Assembly (NCBI GenBank): GCA_013816805.1
Contig: JACDDS010000014.1
Coordinates: 1-64,000 of the forward strand
Direction: 5' to 3'
Length of the DNA stretch: 64,000 nt
Origin: Chitinophagales bacterium
Lineage (GTDB): Bacteria > Bacteroidota > Bacteroidia > Chitinophagales > UBA10324
The position numbers were made by a program, and so were the translations under genes. Below, piece after piece: positions 52,499 through 61,236 of the stretch; the stretch's first letter is position 1; each line of letters begins with the position of its first letter. The notes under the pieces were generated by a model. The model did no database searches. It was not told the origin of the DNA and saw only the letters and a list, made by a program, of their open reading frames with translations.

Positions 52499-54277
52499 TT
52501 AAAAATAATTTACGTAACCAAAATTAATTTTTGCTGAGCGGAATTGAACTGCATTATTTTTTCGACCACCCAAAGCGTAGTTCACCGTAAAAGTGCCGGC
52601 TTTTGTAGCAAAGTTAATTCCTCCGCCAAACCCATATAGTGTATTATAATTATAAGGAGCCATTTCACGATTTAATAAATAACTGCCATCAAGAAAAAGA
52701 TAAAAGAAAGAGTTACGGTCAAGCAAATAATGATATTCTAATGTAACTATATGGTACTGTGAAGTTAAAACAGAGGCTTCATCAAAGCCCCGCAAAGTAT
52801 GCAGTCCCCCTATACGGTATAATTCATTTTGCAGCAGGTTATTTCCAACAATGAATCCTCCCTGATAAGACGTTTGAAGAACGTTATGGCTGCCCAGAGG
52901 CCAGTATTTATGTATGTTACCTTGTACCCGGAATTGTATCTCTGAAGTGTTTACAGAATCATATAGCTTGTGGAAATCATATGCTGGATCCGTCAAATCC
53001 CTTAGCTGTACAATCTTGCTGTTTTCCTTGATTTTTCTGTTACCTGCTTCCGCATTGAGAAAAATATCATACCCGCTGCGTGGGTTAAAGCGGTAATCAA
53101 GGTTTTCAAGCCTGTATTCAATTCCATAAAATTTTGCATTTAAATCCAGGTATGGAGGTAGGGTTTTGTTTCGAATGATGGAAAATGTATCCAATGATAG
53201 TATGGAGGAACCTTCATTGCTGAAAAAGAATTTCAAATAATTAGATCCTATAAATAAATAACTGATACCTGCTCTTTGCTTAACATCCAGGTAAAGTGTG
53301 TCATTTTTATAAAGATTAAAATTATAGTCAAGGCTGAAAGGAATAGAAAAGAGATAAGGATATGTGAATTGGGCAGTTACCTGAGTACTCCTGTTTTGCA
53401 GTTGCAGGAAGCGCAAGTTCAGGTATTCACCCCTCCCAAACGCATTGTTTAATACCAGTTGGCCGTCACCTGTAATTAACAGTTTTCCGGTAACCTGATC
53501 ATTAGGTAATACACCTAACACAAAATCAAACCGGCTCGCATTTTTCTTTTTCAGGAAGAGCGTAATGGCAGCGCGTTTTTCATTAAATAAAATTTTGGCG
53601 GGCCTCTCTTCGGTTATAAAAGGAAGCTCCTTTATTCGGGTGCTTATTCGTTTTACATCATCTTCCCTATATATAGAAGGCAGCCGAAAGCCCAGATAAT
53701 TGGCCAGGTAAATATTCGAGATCCTTGCATCACCCACAACCTGAATGCTGTCGATGGTGATCAGATTATTTCTGGTAACAAAAATTTTAGCACTTAGCTG
53801 GTGTCCCGATACCGTCAGGCTGTCCAGGTGAACGGAAGCAAAAGGATAGCCATTATTTTGGCAATAGGTTAAAAGGCTTTGAATAAGGTCGTTAATTTGA
53901 TTTATGCGCAAAGGCTTTTCATCATAACCTTTTTCATGGAAGCCAATGTGTTGTAACATTAAATTGTCTGCATTTCCATTAGTGAGATGAGCCCACGTCC
54001 ATTGAGTTCCAACAATTAATAAAGCTGCCAGACCAGTTGAGTCCTTTTTAATTGAACTGTATTCCGCTTCCAGATACCCTGTTTTATGAAGTTCGTCCAG
54101 AGTTTTTTTCAGCTCCCTATCTGCAGCATCAGAGTCCGCCGGATTTCTTTGATACGGCAGATTCTTCATTAAAAAGCCGGTATCTTTATCTGTCGGAAAG
54201 ATTTTTAAAAAATATGTAGCCTGACCTTCGGATAAGGATGAAAACGCAAGAAAGAAAAGAAATATGAAGTGACGCAC
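52499..54277 (-). CDS. BamA/TamA-like outer-membrane protein
   Basis: A 592-aa outer-membrane protein: signal peptide about 1-18, a region with POTRA-like repeats (about 25-240; ITIDSIQVVGDARISNIYL, RISTRIKELPFITEERPAK), and a C-terminal barrel of the D15/surface-antigen type (about 250-592; FDFVLGVLPNDQVTGKLLITG, GRGEYLNLRF, RIGGLHTLRGFDEASVLT, KINFGYVNYF with terminal Phe). The L/G-rich LRGF segment is the Omp85 signature. It is shorter than BamA itself. Start is GTG at 54277. Genes BamA-like, DUF4271 and hemD are tightly packed (1 and 18 bp gaps), so one operon. Confidence 0.85.
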   Translation of the reverse strand: MRHFIFLFFLAFSSLSEGQATYFLKIFPTDKDTGFLMKNLPYQRNPADSDAADRELKKTLDELHKTGYLEAEYSSIKKDSTGLAALLIVGTQWTWAHLTNGNADNLMLQHIGFHEKGYDEKPLRINQINDLIQSLLTYCQNNGYPFASVHLDSLTVSGHQLSAKIFVTRNNLITIDSIQVVGDARISNIYLANYLGFRLPSIYREDDVKRISTRIKELPFITEERPAKILFNEKRAAITLFLKKKNASRFDFVLGVLPNDQVTGKLLITGDGQLVLNNAFGRGEYLNLRFLQLQNRSTQVTAQFTYPYLFSIPFSLDYNFNLYKNDTLYLDVKQRAGISYLFIGSNYLKFFFSNEGSSILSLDTFSIIRNKTLPPYLDLNAKFYGIEYRLENLDYRFNPRSGYDIFLNAEAGNRKIKENSKIVQLRDLTDPAYDFHKLYDSVNTSEIQFRVQGNIHKYWPLGSHNVLQTSYQGGFIVGNNLLQNELYRIGGLHTLRGFDEASVLTSQYHIVTLEYHYLLDRNSFFYLFLDGSYLLNREMAPYNYNTLYGFGGGINFATKAGTFTVNYALGGRKNNAVQFRSAKINFGYVNYF

Positions 54278-54310
54278 TTTATAAAATTCTATACAAAATT
54301 AAAGACAACT

Positions 54311-54339
54311 GGATTTTCAAATTAGATGTCTGAAAATCC
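54311..54339. repeat. Inverted repeat between the BamA-like gene and hemW
   Basis: GGATTTTCA (54311-54319) and TGAAAATCC (54331-54339) are a 9-bp perfect inverted repeat with an 11-bp spacer in the 116-bp divergent region. A TAATTTTG box (54294-54301, minus) lies near it. It may be an operator for either gene or a hairpin in the leftward leader. Confidence 0.4.
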
Positions 54340-54393
54340 ACAATCAATAAATTGGATAATTTGAATATATTATTGATATAGGCATTAATTCTT

Positions 54394-55512
54394 ATGGCAG
54401 GCATTTACATCCACATTCCTTTCTGCAAACAGGCTTGTCATTACTGTAATTTTCATTTTTCCAATCAAATAAATGGTAAAAACGATTTCATAGAAGCATT
54501 ATTGAAAGAGATTGAAATGCAGAAAGGCTATTTGAACAACAAAGCTATATCAACTATTTATTTTGGCGGCGGCACACCCTCCTTATTGGAACAGGACGAT
54601 GTAAAGAAAATTTTTGAAAAGCTTCATCAGTATTTTACAATTAATCCCGATGCAGAAATCACATTTGAAGCAAATCCGGACGATCTTACCACACAAAAGC
54701 TATCTACTCTTCGTGCTCTTTCAATAAACCGGTTAAGCATTGGAATACAATCTTTTATTGAGCGTGATTTAAAATTTATGAACCGTGCGCACGATAGCTT
54801 GCAGGCCCGTACTTGTGTAGAACAGGCAAAAAATGAGGGTTTCAATAATATATCTATCGATTTAATTTATGGACTTCCTGACCTCACAAATGAGGAATGG
54901 GAAACAACTCTCCAGACAGCCTTTGAATTAAGCATTCAGCATATTTCTTCCTACTGCCTGACAGTAGAGCCTAAAACAGCTCTTGCCAAGAGTATAGAAA
55001 TGGGCCGGATTCCAAAGGGAGATGAAGAAAAATCAGCCACTCAATTCGAGATATTGATGAAACGAATGGCAGAAAATCAATTTCTTCATTATGAAATCTC
55101 CAATTTTTGCAGGGAGCGTTATTATAGCAGGCATAACAGCAATTACTGGAATGGTGAATGGTATTTAGGGCTTGGGCCGTCGGCACATTCTTTCAACGGA
55201 CAAACCCGGCAGTGGAATATTTCCAATAATTATAAGTACATCAATTCCATTTTTAAAAAGAATATTCCTTTCGAGAGAGAATCCCTTACTAACGTCCAGC
55301 AGCTGAATGAATATATCATGACCTCATTGCGTACTCATTGGGGATGCGATCTTAAAAGAGTTAAAAATGATTTTAGAAAGGATTACCCGGAAGTAAGAAA
55401 AAACCTTGAAAAAATTTCTTCCGACTATTTCCTGGAAGCGGATGAGAAAATTTTTCTTACAGAAAAAGGAAAGTTGGTTGCCGATAGAATCATTTTGGAA
55501 ATGATCGTATAA
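54394..55512 (+). CDS. hemW: HemW-type radical SAM protein (heme chaperone)
   Basis: Formerly called oxygen-independent coproporphyrinogen III oxidase-like; family members bind heme and pass it to acceptors. The 372-aa protein has the radical SAM cluster motif C-x3-C-x2-C in PFCKQACHYCNFHF (residues 8-21), the SAM-binding YFGGGTPSLLE and ITFEANPDDLT, LSIGIQSF and the HemW segment YEISNFCRERYYSRHNSNYW. True HemN would have a further Cys in the N-terminal motif (CxxxCxxC-x-C) and a longer chain; here Phe stands after the third Cys plus one, which fits HemW. The stop is 3 bp from the convergent lysS. Confidence 0.9.
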   Translation: MAGIYIHIPFCKQACHYCNFHFSNQINGKNDFIEALLKEIEMQKGYLNNKAISTIYFGGGTPSLLEQDDVKKIFEKLHQYFTINPDAEITFEANPDDLTTQKLSTLRALSINRLSIGIQSFIERDLKFMNRAHDSLQARTCVEQAKNEGFNNISIDLIYGLPDLTNEEWETTLQTAFELSIQHISSYCLTVEPKTALAKSIEMGRIPKGDEEKSATQFEILMKRMAENQFLHYEISNFCRERYYSRHNSNYWNGEWYLGLGPSAHSFNGQTRQWNISNNYKYINSIFKKNIPFERESLTNVQQLNEYIMTSLRTHWGCDLKRVKNDFRKDYPEVRKNLEKISSDYFLEADEKIFLTEKGKLVADRIILEMIV

Positions 55513-55515
55513 GTG

Positions 55516-57027
55516 TTATCTGTTTTCCTGTCGCATTTGCGGGAATAAAATAACGTCCTGAATAGAAACAGAGTTGGTCATGATCATGGTTAAGCGATCG
55601 ATTCCTACTCCAAGGCCTGCGGTAGGTGGCATGCCATATTCGAGTGCCCGAAGGAAGTCTTCATCCAGAACCATTGCCTCTTCATCGCCGCGTTTTCCAA
55701 GCTCGATCTGCTCTTCAAAGCGCATTCTTTGGTCAATAGGGTCGTTAAGCTCTGAAAACGCATTGCATATTTCTTTACCGTAACAGATTGCTTCAAAGCG
55801 TTCCACGAGCCCAGGCTTGCTGCGGTGTTTTTTTGCTAATGGAGACATTTCAACCGGGTAATCAGTAATAAATGTTGGCTGAATCAGCTGAGGCTCACAG
55901 GCAGCGCTGAAGATTTCATCAATAATTTTCCCTTTTCCCATAGTTGCATCCAGATGAAGGTGCAAATGCTTTCCTGCTTCGCGCAGCTGTTCTTCATTCA
56001 TTTTACTTATATCCATTCCTGTGAAATGCGCAATGGCCTCATACATAGTAAATCGTTTCCATGGACGCTTAAAATCAATTTCGTATCCACCTGCAGTTAC
56101 CTTAGTGGTGCCATGCAGATCCATTGCTATCTGCTCTACCATTTCCTCCACCAGGTTCATCATCCATTCATAATCTTTATACGCCACATACAACTCCATC
56201 ATAGTAAATTCCGGATTGTGAAAACGGTCCATACCTTCATTTCGAAAATCTTTTGCAAATTCGAATACTCCATCAAATCCGCCTACGATCAATCTCTTCA
56301 GGTACAGCTCATCAGCAATTCTGAGATACAGTTTCATATCCAAAGTATTGTGATGGGTGGTGAAGGGACGCGCTGCTGCTCCACCATATAATGGTTGAAG
56401 GATTGGTGTTTCCACTTCCAGGTAATTGCTGCTGTTTAAAAAATTGCGCATAGACTGAATAATCTTTGACCGCTGGATAAAAACGGTTCTGGAGTGTGCA
56501 TTAATATTCAGGTCAACATATCGCTGGCGGTAGCGCAATTCCGGATCGGTTACCTCATCAAACATATGCCCTTCCTTTTCTTTTACCACCGGAAGAGGCT
56601 TAAGTGATTTACTTAATAGCACTAACGTTTTTACATGGACAGAGGTTTCTCCTGTTTTAGTGGTGAAAACGTAACCGGTAACACCGAGAATGTCCCCCAA
56701 ATCCAATAGTTTTTTAAAAATAATATTATAAAATGTTTTGTCTTCACCCGGGCAGATTTCGTCCCGGTTCACATATAATTGGATCTTGCCGGTTGCATCC
56801 TGAAGTACCGCAAATGATGCACTACCCATTATACGTTTACTCATGAGCCTGCCTGCAATGGAGATGTTTTTCAATAAATTATTTTCCGGGTCTTTTTTAT
56901 ATTCTTCGTGAATAAAGCCTGCAGAGGCTGATATCTTAAATTCTTCCGCTGGGTAAGGTTCAATACCCAAATTGATTAGTTCCTGCAAGGTTTGTCTTCG
57001 TAAAAGTTCCTGTTCACTGAATGCCAT
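55516..57027 (-). CDS. lysS: Lysine--tRNA ligase, class II
   Basis: Charges tRNA-Lys. The 503-aa protein starts [17 protein letters not shown] at the ATG at 57027 (the frame continues 24 codons upstream to a poorly plausible start). The N-terminal OB anticodon domain (about 60-150) has [14 protein letters not shown]; the catalytic domain has motif 1 [15 protein letters not shown], motif 2 [20 protein letters not shown], and motif 3 [13 protein letters not shown] near the end. Length and motif order are those of bacterial LysS. A TATTTTTG box (57045-57052, minus strand) lies close upstream. Confidence 0.97.
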   Translation of the reverse strand: MAFSEQELLRRQTLQELINLGIEPYPAEEFKISASAGFIHEEYKKDPENNLLKNISIAGRLMSKRIMGSASFAVLQDATGKIQLYVNRDEICPGEDKTFYNIIFKKLLDLGDILGVTGYVFTTKTGETSVHVKTLVLLSKSLKPLPVVKEKEGHMFDEVTDPELRYRQRYVDLNINAHSRTVFIQRSKIIQSMRNFLNSSNYLEVETPILQPLYGGAAARPFTTHHNTLDMKLYLRIADELYLKRLIVGGFDGVFEFAKDFRNEGMDRFHNPEFTMMELYVAYKDYEWMMNLVEEMVEQIAMDLHGTTKVTAGGYEIDFKRPWKRFTMYEAIAHFTGMDISKMNEEQLREAGKHLHLHLDATMGKGKIIDEIFSAACEPQLIQPTFITDYPVEMSPLAKKHRSKPGLVERFEAICYGKEICNAFSELNDPIDQRMRFEEQIELGKRGDEEAMVLDEDFLRALEYGMPPTAGLGVGIDRLTMIMTNSVSIQDVILFPQMRQENR

Positions 57028-57119
57028 CGGAAAAAAAATTTTAACAAAAATACTTTTTGTATGGAGGAGTTTGGGAATGTTGATGAATAAAAGTGTCATA
57101 TCTTTTCACATTAAAGCCT

Positions 57120-58106
57120 TTGACGGAAAACACTTCTAATCTTAAGCTCCAGCGATGGATTTTTGTTTCAAGCATTATATTGCTTGCCGGTAAATTTTCC
57201 GCCTTCATTCTTACTTATTCTAATGCGGTGCTTACGGATGCAATGGAAAGCATTGTGAATGTGGTTGCCAGCGGAATCGGTTTGTACAGTTTATGGCTAT
57301 CTGCGAAACCCCGGGATACTGATCATCCATATGGCCATGGCAAAATTGAATTTATATCTGCAAGCATTGAGGGTACTATGGTTTTAGTTGCCGGCCTGAT
57401 CATTGTTGGAAAATCAGTTCATAATATTTTTTATCCGCAGGATCTTCATGACCTGGATATTGGTATCGCAATATTGTTTGGAACTGCTGTTGCGAATTAC
57501 ATGCTGGGTTTTATAAGTGAAAAGCAGGGAAACAAAACAGATTCTCCCGCCCTAATTGCCAGCGGAAAACACCTTAAAACAGATGCTTGGTCAACTGCGG
57601 GCATAGTCAGTGCGCTGTTGTTAATTTATTTAACAGGTTTAGCCTGGCTTGATATTGTGATTGCCATCGGTTTTGGTGGTTTTATTTCTATTACTGGTTA
57701 TAAAGTATGGCGCAAAGCTGTGGGAGGTATTATGGATGAAGCTGATTATGACCTTTTAAGCACTATAATATCGAGGGTAAATGAACACCGACGGGAGCCC
57801 TGGATGGATTTGCACAATATGAGAGTGATCAAATATGGCAGTGTGCTGCACATTGATTGTCACTTAACAGTGCCGTGGTATTTCACTATAAGGGAAGGTC
57901 ATAATGAAGTAGACCGTCTTGAAGCACTTATAAAAAATGAACTGAAGAATCCTGTAGAACTATTTATCCATACTGACTATTGCGTGCCTCCGTTTTCTTG
58001 TACCATTTGTATTATGAGTAACTGTAATGTTCGGGAGGCTGTTTTTCAAAAACGTATTGAATGGGATCTTAAAAATGTATTGCAGGATAAAAAGCACGGA
58101 CTGTAA
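57120..58106 (+). CDS. Cation diffusion facilitator (CDF) metal transporter
   Basis: Proton-coupled export of divalent metals such as zinc or cadmium. The 328-aa protein has six membrane helices with the CDF sites: NAVLTDAMESIVNVVASGIG (Asp-x3-Glu of helix 2), DHPYGHGKIEFI, and KHLKTDAWSTAG (His-x3-Asp of helix 5). A cytoplasmic C-terminal domain (about 205-300) follows. The tail has four cysteines (CVPPFSCTICIMSNC), a metal-binding-like cluster that is fairly typical of a Bacteroidota subgroup. Start uncertain: TTG at 57120 gives a short N-terminus, GTG at 57093 adds nine residues. Divergent from lysS. Confidence 0.9.
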   Translation: MTENTSNLKLQRWIFVSSIILLAGKFSAFILTYSNAVLTDAMESIVNVVASGIGLYSLWLSAKPRDTDHPYGHGKIEFISASIEGTMVLVAGLIIVGKSVHNIFYPQDLHDLDIGIAILFGTAVANYMLGFISEKQGNKTDSPALIASGKHLKTDAWSTAGIVSALLLIYLTGLAWLDIVIAIGFGGFISITGYKVWRKAVGGIMDEADYDLLSTIISRVNEHRREPWMDLHNMRVIKYGSVLHIDCHLTVPWYFTIREGHNEVDRLEALIKNELKNPVELFIHTDYCVPPFSCTICIMSNCNVREAVFQKRIEWDLKNVLQDKKHGL

Positions 58107-58328
58107 ATTTGCTCTGTCTGAACATCCATTGCAAACCCTTGCTTAATTTATAATTCACGATCAGATCATCAGTTCAAATCAATTCTTTATATGGCATTTT
58201 ACTCTCATCAATCCCTAATTTATTCCTTTGAAATAATATTAATCAACATGAATCCCTCAGAGTAAGTCATATTTTCTGAATACTGATTTCAGGAAAATAT
58301 TGTCTCTTTGTTTCCAATTTAAAAAGTT

Positions 58329-60509
58329 ATGCGCATATTTTTTTTACTTCTCTTCTCTATTATTTTTCCCCTGGTTTCATTGCATGCGAATGCTACTTGT
58401 AATCCCGAACCACCAAAGAATTTATATACTACCAATATCTCTTCCTCCAGCATAACCCTCCACTGGTCACCGGTTAAGCATGCTGATTATTATAAGGTGA
58501 AGTATAAAACTGAAAATGGGTCATGGATAAACATCAAGGATAAAATCTATGATACATTATATTCTTTTAAAGAATTAGGGGTTGATACCAAATATACATT
58601 AGGAGTTAACAGCTACTGTCCTGACGGTTCTAAAAGCAGTTATTCAACAATTAACGAGGTAACTTCCGGATGCGAGATCCCTTCACTGAATCCGGTAAAA
58701 TCAGACCCTGATAATAACGTAACAGTTAGCTGGTTTACACGTTCGCCTGCTAATACCAATTTTATCCGGTACAGCTTTGGAAAAGGATCTCAGTGGATTA
58801 CTATTGCCACAGGCAACAAACAGTATTATACTTTTATAAATGTGCCTGAAAAAATATCTTTTTATTACCAGGCATCTGCTTGCAGTGATACTCAAAGCTG
58901 GTCGAAGCTGGATTCATTTCGCCTAAGCCTCTTGCCTAATATATTGCTGATAATACTTGATGACTCCCGGAATGATTCATACAGCTGTAATGGTGGCCCT
59001 GATTTTTACAATTCGCCCAATATTGATTTTATTGCAAATGAAGGCGTGAATTTTAAAAATTCTTTTGCTACTTATTCTTTGTGTGCTCCGGGAAGGGCAG
59101 CAATTTTCACAGGATTGTATCCACATAACAACGGAGTTCTCAATAATAATATGAACCTGGATACTTCTTATGCAACCATTTCAAAAATCCTGCATGGTGT
59201 TGGTTACTATACTTCTCTAGTCGGGAAATACCTTCATCCAACCTTAATAAATACACCTCAGCCCGGCTGGGATTTCTGGATGGCCAAAGATGGAGGAGGT
59301 AAGGTAAATCCCTTCTATAATTACAATGGAGAAGAGATAGAGATTAACGGCCACGAGCTGGATATTGTTACCGATACAGCCATCCGTGTATTTTCATCGC
59401 ATCTGAATAAGCAACCTGTGATGATGGTTGCGGCATTCAGCACCCCGCACAGCCCTTACGTGCCGGAAGACCGGGATAAAGGAACTTTTGCAGGTGATTC
59501 AATGCCATTCCCTCCAAATTTTTTTAAGCCCTTGAAACCGTATCCCAGCTATTTTCAAAATGGAATTAATTACTATGCTGATTCAATCAACTGCCGAAAT
59601 GATATTCAAGCCTATTATGAATGTTTGGTAGGCTTAAACCGTGTAATGGGTCAGCTCCGTGATACCATTTCAAAGCTTGCATCGCTCGATAACTTTTTGA
59701 TTTTATTCACCAGCGATAACGGCTTTATCCTCGGTGAGCACATGATAAGCGGAAAGCAGCTTGCCTACAATAACTCTGTTCGCATCCCTATGTTTCTGCG
59801 CTATCCTAAATGGTTTTCAGGGGCTGTAAATTATAAAGACATGGCGCTCAATATTGATTTTGCCCCCACCATTTTAGAAGCGGCAGGAATTAAAAGAGAC
59901 TATCATATGGATGGTATTTCGCTTCATCAATTTTACACCGGCAAGGCACACCGTGATGTAATTTTTGTAGAAGATTTGCCATCCGGCGCAAATCCAGATA
60001 TAAATTCAGTACGGACTAAAGACTATTTGTACAATTGGTATTCCTGCAACAGCCTCACGGAAGAATTCTATGATCTGACAGTAGATTCATTAGAGGATTT
60101 TAACCAGATAAATAATCCTGCATACGCTTCCCTGATCAATGAATACCGGAATAAAAAAGACAGTCTGAAGAATGTATTTAATTACACTCTAAAGCCTGAC
60201 ACTAAAACATGCAATCTTATAACCAATGAACCTATTGCCCGGAAATCGACAGTTGAAAAAAACCTCATTCATATTTTCCCAAACCCGGCAGATCAGGCAT
60301 TTTATTTAACTATTTCACCTGTGAGTGATGCGGCAACTGTGCAAATTTTGAATAGTAGGGGAGCCGTATGTTTGTCAGAAACCATTCAGCCTTTGGATCT
60401 TTTACAAACCATTACATTTAATACTGCCTCCTTTTCAGATGGTGTTTATTTTATTTCATTGAAAAGCAAGGCTCAGAATAAATGGCAAAAAATGGTAATT
60501 GCGCATTGA
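58329..60509 (+). CDS. Secreted sulfatase with two Fn3-like domains and T9SS sorting domain
   Basis: A 726-aa extracellular hydrolase of sulfate esters. Signal peptide 1-22; an Fn3 domain (about 25-110, PPKNLYTTNISSSSITLHWS) and a second Fn3-like domain (about 112-200); a sulfatase domain (about 205-620) with metal-binding ILLIILDDSRND, the active-site motif LCAPGRAAIFTG (Cys252, CxPxR, converted to formylglycine), GKYLHPTL and LILFTSDNGFILGEH; last a T9SS type A sorting domain (about 640-726, HIFPNPADQAFYLTI). CxPGR instead of the commoner CxPSR is acceptable to anaerobic- and FGE-type maturases. The pattern is closest to N-acetylglucosamine-6-sulfatase/arylsulfatase types; the substrate is unknown. 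Confidence 0.9.
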   Translation: MRIFFLLLFSIIFPLVSLHANATCNPEPPKNLYTTNISSSSITLHWSPVKHADYYKVKYKTENGSWINIKDKIYDTLYSFKELGVDTKYTLGVNSYCPDGSKSSYSTINEVTSGCEIPSLNPVKSDPDNNVTVSWFTRSPANTNFIRYSFGKGSQWITIATGNKQYYTFINVPEKISFYYQASACSDTQSWSKLDSFRLSLLPNILLIILDDSRNDSYSCNGGPDFYNSPNIDFIANEGVNFKNSFATYSLCAPGRAAIFTGLYPHNNGVLNNNMNLDTSYATISKILHGVGYYTSLVGKYLHPTLINTPQPGWDFWMAKDGGGKVNPFYNYNGEEIEINGHELDIVTDTAIRVFSSHLNKQPVMMVAAFSTPHSPYVPEDRDKGTFAGDSMPFPPNFFKPLKPYPSYFQNGINYYADSINCRNDIQAYYECLVGLNRVMGQLRDTISKLASLDNFLILFTSDNGFILGEHMISGKQLAYNNSVRIPMFLRYPKWFSGAVNYKDMALNIDFAPTILEAAGIKRDYHMDGISLHQFYTGKAHRDVIFVEDLPSGANPDINSVRTKDYLYNWYSCNSLTEEFYDLTVDSLEDFNQINNPAYASLINEYRNKKDSLKNVFNYTLKPDTKTCNLITNEPIARKSTVEKNLIHIFPNPADQAFYLTISPVSDAATVQILNSRGAVCLSETIQPLDLLQTITFNTASFSDGVYFISLKSKAQNKWQKMVIAH

Positions 60510-60572
60510 TATGATCCTAAAAAGCATTTTAACAGCGAATTAAAATTTAAAAAAGGCGATAAAATAAAGTCC

Positions 60573-60603
60573 TTTGAATATGTGTCAAGATTCCTTATTT
60601 TTG
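60573..60603 (+). promoter_or_regulatory. Promoter before the small envelope protein gene
   Basis: TTTG (60573-60576), a 19-bp spacer and TATTTTTG (60596-60603) match the consensus. The box ends 8 bp before the ATG at 60612, so the leader is at most a few nucleotides. The three genes that follow (177 aa protein, TonB receptor, lipoprotein) are on the same strand and may all depend on it. Confidence 0.65.
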
Positions 60604-60611
60604 TTTTTTAA

Positions 60612-61145
60612 ATGAATCGTCTTTTTATTTATGTATTAGGAAGCATAGTGATGGCAAGCTCGGTTTTTGCCACCTACGGTTTATTATTTAATATCAAGCA
60701 GCAAACTATAAATCACCGCTCCGTAATAAGTAACCAGGCAGATCAGCTAAAGCATACTGATTTAATTGTTATCACACTACAACAGTACAATTTACTACCT
60801 AAATCTATAAATGGAAAATTGAAGGAGGTTAATTGGAATGGGAATCGTTATGATATTCTTGATATTCATATAAAGAATGGAAATGTTTATCTGGCGTGCT
60901 TTAATGATATTACAGAAAAAAGATTACTTGATAGCGCATCTTCCATTGCCAATGACTTTGGCAATCCTGAATCTGCAAAAAATTTTCCCTGCAATTTAAA
61001 AATAAAGATTCCTGATTTTTTCTTTGAGAAAGGAACCTCTGCTTTATCCACCCCAATTAATGCTATTGCTATAAATGCTTTGCCATTACAGCAATTTACA
61101 CAGGGTAATTTTAATTTTTACCACAGCCCTCCTCCTAAAGTTTAG
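60612..61145 (+). CDS. Unrecognised membrane-anchored or exported protein upstream of a TonB receptor
   Basis: A 177-aa protein with an N-terminal hydrophobic segment (about 3-26, LFIYVLGSIVMASSVFATYG) that may be a signal peptide or anchor. The rest is hydrophilic with no repeated motif, no Cys pair after Cys95 and a Pro-rich end (PPPKV). I recognise no family. A gene of this size and topology stands before a TonB-dependent receptor in several Bacteroidota metal-related loci, but I cannot confirm orthology here. Good promoter immediately upstream; receptor gene begins 91 bp downstream. Confidence 0.6.
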   Translation: MNRLFIYVLGSIVMASSVFATYGLLFNIKQQTINHRSVISNQADQLKHTDLIVITLQQYNLLPKSINGKLKEVNWNGNRYDILDIHIKNGNVYLACFNDITEKRLLDSASSIANDFGNPESAKNFPCNLKIKIPDFFFEKGTSALSTPINAIAINALPLQQFTQGNFNFYHSPPPKV

Positions 61146-61236
61146 CCCCCATTCTGAATAGCTTTCGGCTATTAAAAACTGATTCTGTCTTAAAAAGCAG
61201 TAGAGATGGTTTCCATTTCCTTAATTGCTAAAAAAA

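Noticed and set aside
55954-56391. 145-aa open frame opposite lysS
   Set aside because: Shadow of the catalytic domain of lysS on the other strand.
58107-58328. 222-bp gap before the sulfatase gene as a hidden gene
   Set aside because: No frame longer than about 25 codons and no hairpin; only a weak TCTCTTTG box.
61157-61173. Hairpin AATAGC-TTTCG-GCTATT as terminator between the 177-aa gene and the receptor
   Set aside because: The stem is only 6 bp and is followed by A, not T, on the coding strand; too weak to split the operon.
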